The notes under the pieces: generated by a model | The model's input: the letters and a program-made list of their open reading frames with translations, nothing else | What the model was told of the DNA's origin: nothing | Databases searched by the model: none | Program-made: the position numbers and the translations under genes | DNA from: JBEIFW01 sp046081125 | Lineage (GTDB): Bacteria; Actinomycetota; Acidimicrobiia; Acidimicrobiales; Ilumatobacteraceae | Length of the DNA: 64,000 nucleotides | Reading direction: 5' to 3' | Assembly: GCA_046081125.1 (NCBI GenBank) | Contig: JBJTVH010000026.1 | Coordinates: forward strand, 30,041 to 94,040 | Shown here: in pieces, positions 24,918 through 33,590 of the stretch | Layout: the number at the start of each line of letters is the position of its first letter | Position numbering within the stretch: position 1 is the first letter of the stretch

Positions 24918-25448
24918 ATGCAGGTGCGACGAGTGGTGACCGGACACAGCGCCGACGGCAAGGCGATCATCGCCTCGGACGAGCGGGTCGCCCCGCTGGT
25001 GCTCGCGATGTTGCCCGGGGCCGAGTTCCACCGGCTCTGGGGGAGCGACGCGCCGGTCGAGGTGCCGGGTGGGGGTAGCGCGGCGCTGTCGATGTCGTAC
25101 TTCCCGGCGCCCGGCGGGTTCCGCTTCGGGTTGTTCACGCTGCCACCCGACAGCACCGTGCCCGCAGGGGATCTCGACTTCGCAGCCGCCCTCACCGAGC
25201 TCGACGAGAAGCTGCCCGGCATGGCGGCCCACATGGAGCCCGAGAACCCGGGGATGCACACGACGGACACCGTCGACTACGAGTTCGTGGTGTCCGGGCG
25301 CATCGTGCTCGAACTCGACGACGGCGCCGAGGTGGAACTCGGGCCGGGGGACACCGTGGTGCAGAACGGTACGCGACACGCGTGGCGAAACCGGTTCGAC
25401 GAACCCTGCGTGATGGTCGTGGTGCTCGTCGGCGCACACCGCCGGTGA
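24918..25448 (+). CDS. Cupin-domain protein
   Basis: The 176-residue protein has a single C-terminal cupin barrel (about residues 110-172): MHTTDTVDYEFVVSGRIVLELDDG is cupin motif 1, with His/Thr-Asp metal-site positions and Glu in DYEFV, and LGPGDTVVQNGTRHAWRN is motif 2 with the second metal His. The N-terminal 90 residues form a separate, less conserved domain. Proteins of this layout bind small carboxylates or act as dioxygenase-like or sensing proteins in catabolic clusters. A GGGGGA Shine-Dalgarno precedes the ATG. The gene lies directly before the TetR regulator but is transcribed from its own promoter. Confidence 0.82.
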   Translation: MQVRRVVTGHSADGKAIIASDERVAPLVLAMLPGAEFHRLWGSDAPVEVPGGGSAALSMSYFPAPGGFRFGLFTLPPDSTVPAGDLDFAAALTELDEKLPGMAAHMEPENPGMHTTDTVDYEFVVSGRIVLELDDGAEVELGPGDTVVQNGTRHAWRNRFDEPCVMVVVLVGAHRR

Positions 25449-25521
25449 ACGGCGTTCGGCCCGGCCCGGTGGGGTCCCGGACCCAGCCGGTTCGGCCCGT
25501 GCCGGCACCGTCGCTCCCGTA

Positions 25522-25547
25522 GGTACCGCCAGCTCCCTCGGGGTACC
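25522..25547. promoter_or_regulatory. Paired GGTACC operator at the tetR promoter
   Basis: Two GGTACC palindromes start exactly 20 bp apart (25522 and 25542). The downstream copy runs into TACCCT, the probable -10 hexamer 6 nt before the GTG at 25556, and the upstream copy covers the -35 region. The same arrangement with the same 20-bp spacing occurs at the BVMO promoter, so this is a good candidate for the TetR protein's autoregulatory site. Confidence 0.6.
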
Positions 25548-25555
25548 CTGCGGGG

Positions 25556-26239
25556 GTGGACGCTCCGGGCGTCACTGCGGAAAGGCGTGCGATGTCGAAC
25601 GAGCCCACTGTCGGGATGCGGGCCCTGTTCGTGGGCGCACCGCGCCCGATGTTGTCCCGCCGCGCCGAGGCGGCCCTGGGAACCCGCCATCGCGCCGTGC
25701 TCGACGGTCTCGAATCGCTGCTGCGCGACGGCGAGCTGGGTCGGCTCACGATCGGGGAGATCGCCGCGCGCCTGGAGTGCTCCCGCCGCACCCTCTACGA
25801 GCTGGCACCGTCGAAGGATCACCTCACCTTGCTCGTCGTCGACCGGGTGATGCATCGGATCGGCCACACGGCGATCGCCGCGGTCGACCCTGTCGCCGAG
25901 GTCGCCGTGCAGTTGCGTCAGTACGTCACCGCCAGCATCGGGTACGTGTTCGGGTCGGCTGCGTTCGACGACCTCGCCGAAATCCCCGGCGCCCGACGGG
26001 TCACCGACGTGCACCACCGGTTCGCGACCACCGTGATCGAGCGCATCGTCGCCGCCGGGATCGACCGGGGCGAGTTCCGGGCGGTCGACGCCTCCGTCGC
26101 CGCCGCCATGATCCTGGCCACCGCCGTCCACCTCGCGCATCCCGATGTCCTCGACGACCTCGGCTTGTCGCTCGAGGATGCCTTGCACCAGATGCTCGAT
26201 CTCACCCTCACCGGCCTGCTGGCGGCATCCGGCACCTGA
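25556..26239 (+). CDS. TetR-family transcriptional regulator
   Basis: The N-terminal helix-turn-helix is clear: GLESLLRDGELGRLTIGEIAARLECSRRTLYELAPSKDHLT is the TetR DNA-binding fold (recognition helix within SRRTLYELAPSK), preceded by an unusually long N-terminal arm of about 45 residues. The C-terminal helical domain (about 95-227) is the ligand and dimer part. The GTG at 25556 lies 6 nt after TACCCT, fitting a leaderless start; an ATG at 25592 with a GGAAAGG Shine-Dalgarno would shorten the protein by 12 residues. It directly precedes the BVMO-led catabolic operon and shares paired GGTACC sites with it, so it is the probable local repressor. Confidence 0.88.
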   Translation: MDAPGVTAERRAMSNEPTVGMRALFVGAPRPMLSRRAEAALGTRHRAVLDGLESLLRDGELGRLTIGEIAARLECSRRTLYELAPSKDHLTLLVVDRVMHRIGHTAIAAVDPVAEVAVQLRQYVTASIGYVFGSAAFDDLAEIPGARRVTDVHHRFATTVIERIVAAGIDRGEFRAVDASVAAAMILATAVHLAHPDVLDDLGLSLEDALHQMLDLTLTGLLAASGT

Positions 26240-26255
26240 CCGCCCGCGAGCGGGT

Positions 26256-26281
26256 GGTACCGGAACGCTTAGGGTGGTACC
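26256..26281. promoter_or_regulatory. Paired GGTACC operator at the BVMO operon promoter
   Basis: Two GGGTGGTACCG repeats place GGTACC at 26256 and 26276, again 20 bp apart. The downstream copy merges into TACCGT (26278-26283), a -10-like hexamer 6 nt before the ATG at 26290. A dimeric TetR regulator bound to both palindromes would sit on one DNA face two helical turns apart and cover the whole core promoter. Confidence 0.6.
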
Positions 26282-26289
26282 GTCCGGCC

Positions 26290-27753
26290 ATGGCTGGCTC
26301 GGCGAGCGATCGATCACCGGTGCGAGCGGCGGTCATCGGTGCCGGGATGGCGGGCATCCTGTCGGCCATCCGCCTCACCGAGCGCGGGATCGACTGCGTG
26401 GTGTTCGAGAAGGCGGATCGGGTCGGGGGCACCTGGCGGGAGAACACCTATCCCGGCCTGAGCTGCGACGTGCCGGCCCACTCCTACACGTATTCCTTCG
26501 CCCGCAACCCCGATTGGAGTCGCCGGTACGCCGAGGGTCCGGAGATCCAGCGCTATTTCGAGCGCGTGGCGCACGACCACGACGTGCTCCGGCGGGTGCG
26601 CTTCGGTGACGAGGTGGTGGGCCTCGACTTCCTCGACGGCCGCTGGCACCTGGCCACCGCGTCCGGTCATCACGACGTGTTCGACGTCGTGATCGCCGCC
26701 ACCGGTGTGCTGCATCACCCCAACGTGGCGCACTTCGAGGGCATCGAGACCTTTGCCGGCTCGTGGTTCCATTCGGCCCGGTGGGACCACTCCGTTCCCC
26801 TCGACGGCCGGCGGGTCGGCGTCGTGGGCACGGGCTCGACCGCAGTGCAGATCACCGCAGCGCTCGTACCTCGCGTCGAGCACCTCACCCTGTTCCAACG
26901 CACGGCCCAATGGGTGCTCGCCACCCCGAACCCCGCGTACTCCGATGCCGAGCGTGCGGCGTTCCGTGCCGATCCGGCCGGCCTCGAAGCGCTCATCGCG
27001 CAGATGGCGAGCGCCCTCAACGAGGGCACCGCCGCCGCCGTGATCGACGTGGAGTCCCCGGTCCTCGCCGAGATCGGTCGCCGCTGTCAGGAGCACCTCG
27101 ACACCGTGCGCGATCCCGAGCTGCGGCGCCGGCTCACGCCGAACTATCGGGCGATGTGCAAGCGGCTCATCGTCTCGGCCGAGTTCTACGACGCCATCCA
27201 GCAGCCCCATGCGGCGCTGGTGACCGATCGGATCGAACGGATCGAGCCCGCCGGCGTCCGCACCGCCGACGGCACGCTGCACGAACTCGACGTCCTGGTG
27301 CTCGCCACCGGGTTCCGCGCCGATCGGTTCATCCGCCCGACCAGGGTGCGGGGCCGCGATGGCGTGGATCTCGACGACGTGTGGCGCGAAGGCCCGCTCG
27401 CGTATCTGTCGGTGACCGTGCCCGGGTTCCCGAACTTCTTCCTGTTGAACGGCCCCAACGGTCCGGTGGGCAACTTCTCGCTGATCGAGATCGCCGAGCG
27501 CCAGCTCGGCTATGCGCTGCAGTTGATCGAGGGCATCCGCCACGGGGCCTACCGCGAGGTGAGCCCGACGCCGGAAGCGACACAGCGCTTCGAGGACGAG
27601 CGGCGCGCCGCCGCCCTGCACACCGTCTGGGCGAGCGGCTGCAACAGCTGGTATCTCGATGCCCGGGGGGTGCCGGCGTCATGGACGTTCACCCACGACC
27701 GTTTCGTCGACGAGATGGCCGCCCCCCGCCTCGCCCATTTCGAGATGCGATAG
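26290..27753 (+). CDS. Flavin-containing monooxygenase, Baeyer-Villiger type
   Basis: The 487-residue product has the class B flavoprotein layout: FAD motif AVIGAGMAGILSAIRL at the N-terminus, ERGIDCVVFEKADRVGGTWRENTYPG, the BVMO fingerprint FxGxxxHxxxW as FAGSWFHSARWDHS, and the NADPH motif VVGTGSTAVQI. LVLATGFRAD is the usual C-terminal ATG-containing motif. Such enzymes insert oxygen next to a ketone using NADPH and O2. It is the first gene of a seven-kilobase catabolic run and, with the later acyl-CoA genes, suggests breakdown of a cyclic or terpenoid ketone. The longer upstream frame overlaps tetR and was rejected. Confidence 0.92.
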   Translation: MAGSASDRSPVRAAVIGAGMAGILSAIRLTERGIDCVVFEKADRVGGTWRENTYPGLSCDVPAHSYTYSFARNPDWSRRYAEGPEIQRYFERVAHDHDVLRRVRFGDEVVGLDFLDGRWHLATASGHHDVFDVVIAATGVLHHPNVAHFEGIETFAGSWFHSARWDHSVPLDGRRVGVVGTGSTAVQITAALVPRVEHLTLFQRTAQWVLATPNPAYSDAERAAFRADPAGLEALIAQMASALNEGTAAAVIDVESPVLAEIGRRCQEHLDTVRDPELRRRLTPNYRAMCKRLIVSAEFYDAIQQPHAALVTDRIERIEPAGVRTADGTLHELDVLVLATGFRADRFIRPTRVRGRDGVDLDDVWREGPLAYLSVTVPGFPNFFLLNGPNGPVGNFSLIEIAERQLGYALQLIEGIRHGAYREVSPTPEATQRFEDERRAAALHTVWASGCNSWYLDARGVPASWTFTHDRFVDEMAAPRLAHFEMR

Positions 27754-27785
27754 TCGCGCCCCATGGACACCCCGGAGGTTCAGCC

Positions 27786-29024
27786 GTGACCGCAGTGGAG
27801 CACGTCCCGTCCCCCAACGCGTGGCGGGCGGTCACGCCCGGACCGACCGGCTGGTCGCGGACCATCCGGCCCGACGACCCGCAGAAGCTGTTCGTCGTGT
27901 CCTCGGACTGCCACGCCAACGAGCCCGGCAACTACCTGGCCGACTACATCGAACCGGCCTATCGCCACCGGCTCCCGCGGGTCGAACGCCGTGACGACGG
28001 CTCGGAATGGTTCGTCACCGAGGGGAACTCGCCGGTGCGCCTCAAGGGCCCGGCGTCGGGCGCCGGGGCCGAACCGGCCGAGGTCGGCACCCGCATGGAC
28101 GACGAGGATCGTCGCCGCACCGCGGCGGCCCGTGACGTGGCGAGCCGGTTGGCCGATCAGCATGCCGACGGGGTCGACGTCGAGTTGATCTTCCCCACCA
28201 AGGGGTTGCTGTGCTGGGCCACGCCCGACCCGGTGTTCGCCATGGCGATGTGCCGGGCCTGGAACCGGTGGGCCTACGACGAGTTCTCTCCCGAGGGCTA
28301 CCACGGCGGCCGCACCTTGCCGCTCGCGTCGATCGCCGCCGGCGACGTCGACGGGGCGCTCGCCGAGGTGGCCTGGGCCGCCGAGCGAGGTCTGGTCGGC
28401 GTGTGCCTGGGCAACTCGCCGATCTACGGCCCCAAGACCCCGGGCAAGCTCGAGTACAACGACCCGGTGTTCCGGCCGTTGTGGTCGGCGATCGAGGAGG
28501 CGGGGCTCACGCTCACCTTCCACGTCTCCACCGGCCGTGATCCCCGGGCCGTGACCGGCGACGGCGGGGCGGTCGTGAACTACGTGTGCCACTCGATGGA
28601 GACCACCATCGAACCCCTCGTGCAGCTGATCGCCGCCGGGGTGTTGGAGCGTCATCCGCAGTTGCGGGTGGGCCTGGTGGAGTCCGGGATCGGATTCCTG
28701 CCGTGGCTGCTCGAAACGATGGACTACGTCCACAAGGCCCACCATTTCTTCGTTCGGCCCCAGTTGCCGGAGCTGCCGTCGGACTACTTCCGGCGCCAGT
28801 GCTTCGCCACGTTCCAGGAGGACCACGTCGGCCTGGCGACCGTCGAGGCCTTCGACCTCGTGGACAACGTGCTGTGGGCCAACGACTATCCGCATCACGA
28901 GGGGTCGTGGCCGCATTCGGCCGCGGCGGTGGAGCGTCAGATGGCTCACCTGTCCGAGGACGCCCGGGGGAAGATCATCGGGCTGAACGCGGCCCGGGTG
29001 TTCAACCTCCCGGTCACCCGGTGA
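27786..29024 (+). CDS. Metal-dependent amidohydrolase (amidohydrolase_2 family)
   Basis: The 412-residue product shows the amidohydrolase_2 TIM barrel. The N-terminal strand KLFVVSSDCHANEP carries a metal-binding Asp-x-His-like site, LTFHVSTGRDP a further metal His, and NVLWANDYPHHEGSWPHS the catalytic Asp. These are the positions of the decarboxylase/hydrolase branch (amidohydrolases acting on lactones, amides or aromatic acids). A GGAGG Shine-Dalgarno 8 nt upstream supports GTG 27786. It follows the BVMO gene by 32 bp, so a role in opening the lactone that the BVMO makes is a reasonable inference. Confidence 0.88.
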   Translation: MTAVEHVPSPNAWRAVTPGPTGWSRTIRPDDPQKLFVVSSDCHANEPGNYLADYIEPAYRHRLPRVERRDDGSEWFVTEGNSPVRLKGPASGAGAEPAEVGTRMDDEDRRRTAAARDVASRLADQHADGVDVELIFPTKGLLCWATPDPVFAMAMCRAWNRWAYDEFSPEGYHGGRTLPLASIAAGDVDGALAEVAWAAERGLVGVCLGNSPIYGPKTPGKLEYNDPVFRPLWSAIEEAGLTLTFHVSTGRDPRAVTGDGGAVVNYVCHSMETTIEPLVQLIAAGVLERHPQLRVGLVESGIGFLPWLLETMDYVHKAHHFFVRPQLPELPSDYFRRQCFATFQEDHVGLATVEAFDLVDNVLWANDYPHHEGSWPHSAAAVERQMAHLSEDARGKIIGLNAARVFNLPVTR

Positions 29025-29061
29025 GCGAGGCGTCCGCCGTCGCCTCGATCGAGGTTGCGCC

Positions 29062-29817
29062 GTGATCCGCTCGGAGCTCGACGCCGGGGTGCGATTGCTC
29101 ACGATCGACCGCACCGACGTGCTGAACGCCTTCGGGCCCGACGACTTCGAGGCCATGGCCGAACGGGTCGTCGAGGCCGGCAACGACCCGGCGACGAAGG
29201 TCGTGGTCGTGACCGGCGCAGGGCGGGCGTTCTCCGCCGGGTTCGACCTCACCAGCCGCCCCACGCCGGGGCGGACGTACCGATACGGGTTCCGTGGTCT
29301 GGTCGACGCGGTGATCGATCTCGCGAAGCCGTTGGTGCTGGCGGTGAACGGGATCGGCGTCGGCTGGGGCGCCACCATCGTCGGTCTCGCCGACGCTGCG
29401 TTCATGGCCGAGAGCGCCCGCCTGCGGTGCCCGTTCTCCACGCTCGGGCTCACCGCCGAGGGCGCGAGCACCTACACGTTCCCCCGGCTCATGGGCCCCC
29501 AGGCCGCGGCCAGGTTCCTGCTCGGGGCCGAATGGTGGTCGGCCGAGCAGTGCAAGGCCGACCGGTTGGTGCTCGACGTCTTCCCCGACGACGCCCTGCT
29601 CGAACGAACCCTCGATCACGCCGCCGCGCTGGCCCGGCTTCCCCTCAGCTCGCTGATGGCGACCAAGGAGCTCCTGGTGGGGCCGCACCGTGCGGCGATG
29701 CACCAGGCGAACGCGGCCGAGAACGAGGCGCTCGGCCGTCTCGGCGGCGGTCCGGCCAACCGTGAGGCGCTGGCTGCGTTCCGGGACAAGCGCCCCGCCG
29801 ATTTCACGGGGCTCTGA
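29062..29817 (+). CDS. Enoyl-CoA hydratase/isomerase family protein (crotonase)
   Basis: The 251-residue crotonase-fold protein has the first oxyanion-hole segment GAGRAFSAGFDL and the second, NGIGVGWGATIVGLAD. LGLTAEGASTYTFPRLMG holds a Glu at one of the two catalytic positions of hydratases; the other is not conserved, which points to isomerase, hydrolase or hydratase activity on an unusual acyl-CoA. The C-terminus lacks an HCD extension. It starts 37 bp after the amidohydrolase stop and belongs to the same co-directional run. Confidence 0.88.
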   Translation: MIRSELDAGVRLLTIDRTDVLNAFGPDDFEAMAERVVEAGNDPATKVVVVTGAGRAFSAGFDLTSRPTPGRTYRYGFRGLVDAVIDLAKPLVLAVNGIGVGWGATIVGLADAAFMAESARLRCPFSTLGLTAEGASTYTFPRLMGPQAAARFLLGAEWWSAEQCKADRLVLDVFPDDALLERTLDHAAALARLPLSSLMATKELLVGPHRAAMHQANAAENEALGRLGGGPANREALAAFRDKRPADFTGL

Positions 29818-29847
29818 GCCCCCCGACGAACTGCAAGGAGCGACGAC

Positions 29848-30873
29848 ATGAAGGCAGCCCGGCTCGCCCAGGGGTCCATCGAGATCCAGGATCTCCCCAC
29901 ACCCACCCCGCGCCCGGACGAGGCGTTCGTGCGCATGCGCTCGGCCGGGGTCTGCCACTCGGACCTGCACATCGCCCGGGGCGATTGGGCCGGCCTGCCG
30001 AACAGCATGCCGCTCGGCCACGAGGGCATCGGCATCGTCGAGGCGCTCGGCCCGGGCGCGGAGCGGTACGTGTCGGTCGGCGATCGGGTGATCCTCGGCC
30101 TCGGGGGCACCGGCGGCGGGTTCTGGTGCGGGGCCTGCGAGTACTGCCTGCGCGGCGATCCCCGCCACTGCGCGCAAGCCCGGGGGATCATGGGCACGTT
30201 CTCCCAGGAGTTCTGCGTCTACGCGAAGTCGCTGGTGAAACTGCCCGATCACATCGGCGACGAGGAAGCGGCGCTCGCCTGCGGCGGCCTCACGGCGTAC
30301 GGCGCGGTCAAGAAGCTGTTGAAGCACCACATCCTGCCGGGCCGGCGGATCGCGGTGATCGGCGCCGCCGGTGGACTCGGCCACTACGCGGTGCAGATCG
30401 CAAGCGCCTTCGGCTACAAAGTCGTCGGGGTCGACGTGGGCGAGGAGCGGCTTGCCTTCGTCTCGTCTCTCGGGGCCCACACGGTCCTCGCGGCCGATGA
30501 GGCCGCAGCGGCCGCACAGGCCTTCGGCGGGGTCGACGCCAGCCTCGTGTTCTCGGCCAAGCTCGCCGGGTTCGACCTCGGCCTGCAGATGTTGCGGCGC
30601 GGCGGGCTGTTCGTCGCCGTCGGGATCCCGGCCAGCAGCGAGGGCAACCTCCAGATCAACCCGTGGGAGTTCTTCCGGCGTGATCCCACGCTGATCTACT
30701 CCGCCGTCGGCACGGTGCAGGACATGCGAGAGCTCGTCGACATGGCGGCCGAGGGGCGGGTCAAGAGCCACATCGGTCGCACTGCCGCGCTGAGCGAGAT
30801 CGCCGACGTGTTCGACGACCTCGAGGCCGGCCGGTACGTCGGCCGGGCCGTGATCACCGACTTCGACCGGTAG
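29848..30873 (+). CDS. Zinc-dependent alcohol dehydrogenase (MDR superfamily)
   Basis: The 341-residue medium-chain dehydrogenase has catalytic zinc ligands in AGVCHSDLH and GHEGIG, the structural zinc lobe WCGACEYCLRGDPRHC, and the Rossmann motif GAAGGLGHYAVQIA. The structural lobe's first cysteine spacing is slightly unusual, and an extra FWCGAC segment precedes it. Such enzymes oxidise primary or secondary alcohols with NAD. A CAAGGAG Shine-Dalgarno lies upstream. In this operon it may supply the ketone substrate of the monooxygenase or process a downstream hydroxy intermediate. Confidence 0.92.
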   Translation: MKAARLAQGSIEIQDLPTPTPRPDEAFVRMRSAGVCHSDLHIARGDWAGLPNSMPLGHEGIGIVEALGPGAERYVSVGDRVILGLGGTGGGFWCGACEYCLRGDPRHCAQARGIMGTFSQEFCVYAKSLVKLPDHIGDEEAALACGGLTAYGAVKKLLKHHILPGRRIAVIGAAGGLGHYAVQIASAFGYKVVGVDVGEERLAFVSSLGAHTVLAADEAAAAAQAFGGVDASLVFSAKLAGFDLGLQMLRRGGLFVAVGIPASSEGNLQINPWEFFRRDPTLIYSAVGTVQDMRELVDMAAEGRVKSHIGRTAALSEIADVFDDLEAGRYVGRAVITDFDR

Positions 30874-30923
30874 CCGGCTCGCTCGGCGCGACGCGCACCG
30901 GAACCGACACAGGAGGAAGCGCC

Positions 30924-32075
30924 TTGACGGCATCCGATCACCGAGACGAGGCCGACCGGTTCCCGTCGATCACCGAGGAGGCCCTCGACGAACTGCGGGC
31001 GCGCATCGGGGTGCCGATCACCGGACCCCGGCCCCACGTCACCGAGGCGACCGTCGATGCGATCCGGCACTTCGCCGACGGGATCGGCGACGACAACCCG
31101 CTGTGGATCGACGAGGCCTACGCCGCTGCCTCGCCCCACGGCGCACTGCTAGCGCCCCCGACGATGCTCTACGCCTTCGACCGGGTGACGAGCGGATACA
31201 TCGGCGGGCTCCCGGGCATCCACGCCATGTACGCCGGCACCGATTTCCGGTGGCACCGGCCGGTCCGCCTCGGCGACCGGCTGACCGCCACGCCGGCGAT
31301 CAGCGGGGTGCGCGACATGGCGAGCCGGTTCTCGGGACGCTCGGTGCTCCAGACCTACCACGTGCCGTTCCACGACCAGCACGGCGAGCTGGTGGCCGAG
31401 GTCGAGTCGTGGGTGATCCGCACCCAGCGCGACGCGGCCCGCCGGCGAGCGGAGCGACCCGACGATGCCGCACCGACGCTGCCGACCACGTGGTCGCGCG
31501 ACCAGATCGAGGAGATCGCCGGCGCCTACCGGGCCGAACGCCGCCGCGGGGCCGAACCGCGGTACTGGGAGGACGTGGCGATCGGCGATCCGCTCGACGA
31601 GCGGCTCAAGGGCCCGATGACCGTGACGAGCTTCATCGCGTTCGACCTCGGGTGGGGCGGCCTCTACATCAAGGCCCATGCCGGCGCGTTCGCCATGTAC
31701 GACGCCCACCCGGCGCTCGGGATCCCGAACGACCTCGGCGTGCCCGAACCGCCCGAGCGGGTCCACTGGGACAGCGGCCTGGCGCGTGCCGTCGGCGTCC
31801 CGGGCGCCTACGACTACGGGCCGGAGCGGATCTCGTGGATGGGACACCTGATGACCGACTGGATCGGCGACCACGGCCGGCTCCTGCGGCTCAACGTGCA
31901 GGTGCGCAGCCACAACATCGTCGGCGACCTCACCCGCTGCCAGGGTCGCGTGATCGACAAGCAGCGAGACGGCGACACCCATCTCGTCACCTGTGAGGTG
32001 TGGGGCGTCAACCAACACGGTCAACGCAACGCCGTGGGCACTGCCGTCGCCGCACTCCCGACGAAAGGGGCCTGA
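30924..32075 (+). CDS. MaoC-like/FAS1-type dehydratase, two hot-dog domains
   Basis: The 383-residue product has an N-terminal FAS1-like dehydratase hot-dog domain (about 10-150; IRHFADGIGDDNPLWIDEAYA is the MaoC/hydratase-2 active-site segment with Asp and the nearby His at HGALLAPPTM) and a second MaoC-like domain from about residue 200. Members hydrate or dehydrate beta-hydroxyacyl-CoA. It uses TTG at 30924, supported by a perfect AGGAGG 8 nt upstream. It shares the strand and spacing of the ADH and thiolase genes, so it is probably part of a beta-oxidation-like module. Confidence 0.88.
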   Translation: MTASDHRDEADRFPSITEEALDELRARIGVPITGPRPHVTEATVDAIRHFADGIGDDNPLWIDEAYAAASPHGALLAPPTMLYAFDRVTSGYIGGLPGIHAMYAGTDFRWHRPVRLGDRLTATPAISGVRDMASRFSGRSVLQTYHVPFHDQHGELVAEVESWVIRTQRDAARRRAERPDDAAPTLPTTWSRDQIEEIAGAYRAERRRGAEPRYWEDVAIGDPLDERLKGPMTVTSFIAFDLGWGGLYIKAHAGAFAMYDAHPALGIPNDLGVPEPPERVHWDSGLARAVGVPGAYDYGPERISWMGHLMTDWIGDHGRLLRLNVQVRSHNIVGDLTRCQGRVIDKQRDGDTHLVTCEVWGVNQHGQRNAVGTAVAALPTKGA

Positions 32076-32080
32076 CCACC

Positions 32081-33556
32081 ATGGGCGCGTTCTCCTGCAT
32101 CGTCGGCTCGGCACGCACCAGCCTCCGAGGCGACGCCGTACCCGACCCGGCTGCGCTCATGGTGTCGATCGCCCGAGCGGCGTTGACCGACGCCGGTATC
32201 GCCGATGCGTCGCTGATCGACGCGGTGGCCTGCGCCGAGCCGGTGGCGTGGACCTACGCCGACCTGGCCGGGGAGGTCGTGACCGGACTCGGGTGCCGCA
32301 GCGACGTGACCCGCCTCGGCGTACCGGCCGGGGGCACGTCACCCCAGGACCTGCTGCACCAGGTGGCGGCGGACACGACGATCGATTGCGCCGTGATAGT
32401 CGCGGCCGAAGCCGTGCGGGCGCGGCGCCGCGCCGCGCCGGGCACTCCGCCGGGGTGGCCACCGCGCGCCCGCAGCTTCGATCCGTTCGCGAACCAACTG
32501 CCGTTCAGCTCCCCGCTCGAGCAGCGTCACGGCCTCGTCGCCCCGATCCAGTCGTTCCCCCTGTACGAGAACGCGATCCGTGCGGCGCACGGGCGGAGCT
32601 TCGACGAGCAGCGCACCATCGCTGCCGAACTGCTGGCCCGCAATGCCCGGGTGGCCGCCGACGATCCGCACGCCTGGTTCCGTGACGCCCCCGACGCCGA
32701 GACCATCGCCGCGGTCACACCGGACAACCGGATGATCGCCTACCCGTACACGAAGCGGATGAACGCGATCATCGACGTCAACCAGGCGGCAGCCGTGGTC
32801 GTCGTGTCCGAGCGCTTCGCTCGCGACCGCGGTCTCTTCGCCGACGCGATGGTCGTGCTCGCCGGCGTCGGCGCGGTCGACGCGTGGAATTCGGTCGAGC
32901 GGGCGACGTTCGAGGAGAGCCCGGCGATGAACCACGCCGTGCGCATCGCGTTGCAGCGGGCCGGCCTCGAGGGCGGCGACATCGACGCCGCCGACTTCTA
33001 CAGCTGCTTCCCGAGCGCCATCCAACTCGGGCTCACGGCGCTCGGGGTCGGCCCCGACGACCCCCGCCCGCTGTCACTGACCGGTGGGCTGGCCTTCGCC
33101 GGCGGTCCGGGCAACGGGTACGTCGTGCAGTCGCTTGCGGCCGCGTTGGACCACGTGCGCCGGCACCCCACGCACCGGGTGCTCGTCACCGGCATCGGAA
33201 TGGCCAACGCCAAGCAGGCGGCGACGGTGCTGGCCCATGCCGGCCACGTGCCTCCGGGCGCCACCGGCGAGACCACGTACCGGGAGCCGTTCGACGCCGA
33301 GGCGCGCGAGGTCGACCCGGCGCCGTCGGGCGAGGCGACGATCGTGACCTACACGATCACCTACGGGCGTGACGGCGAACCGACCGAGGTCATCTTGATC
33401 CTCGACCTCCCCGATGGTCGCCGGACCGTGGCCAACGCGAGCGACACCGACGTGCTCGCCGCGCAGCTGATGGGGACCGAACCGATCGGGCGGACCGGGG
33501 TGGTCCATCACGACGCATCGAGCGGACGCAACCGGTTCGCCTTCGCCGCGCCGTAG
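32081..33556 (+). CDS. SCP-x-type thiolase / acetyl-CoA acetyltransferase-like protein
   Basis: The 491-residue protein matches the thiolase-like branch common in actinobacterial steroid and terpenoid pathways. Asp-Phe-Tyr-Ser-Cys (Cys309) lies in the active-site loop, and SLTGGLAFAGGPGNGYVVQS is the conserved C-terminal glycine-rich segment; the last 110 residues include an OB-type accessory domain. The usual N-terminal acyl-accepting Cys of degradative thiolases is absent, so the reaction may be a retro-aldol or a Claisen cleavage of an unusual acyl-CoA. It starts 6 bp after the MaoC-like gene stop and ends the co-directional run. Confidence 0.85.
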   Translation: MGAFSCIVGSARTSLRGDAVPDPAALMVSIARAALTDAGIADASLIDAVACAEPVAWTYADLAGEVVTGLGCRSDVTRLGVPAGGTSPQDLLHQVAADTTIDCAVIVAAEAVRARRRAAPGTPPGWPPRARSFDPFANQLPFSSPLEQRHGLVAPIQSFPLYENAIRAAHGRSFDEQRTIAAELLARNARVAADDPHAWFRDAPDAETIAAVTPDNRMIAYPYTKRMNAIIDVNQAAAVVVVSERFARDRGLFADAMVVLAGVGAVDAWNSVERATFEESPAMNHAVRIALQRAGLEGGDIDAADFYSCFPSAIQLGLTALGVGPDDPRPLSLTGGLAFAGGPGNGYVVQSLAAALDHVRRHPTHRVLVTGIGMANAKQAATVLAHAGHVPPGATGETTYREPFDAEAREVDPAPSGEATIVTYTITYGRDGEPTEVILILDLPDGRRTVANASDTDVLAAQLMGTEPIGRTGVVHHDASSGRNRFAFAAP

Positions 33557-33590
33557 GGTTGGGCACAGGGTGCGGGAGGGCGGACGGGAT

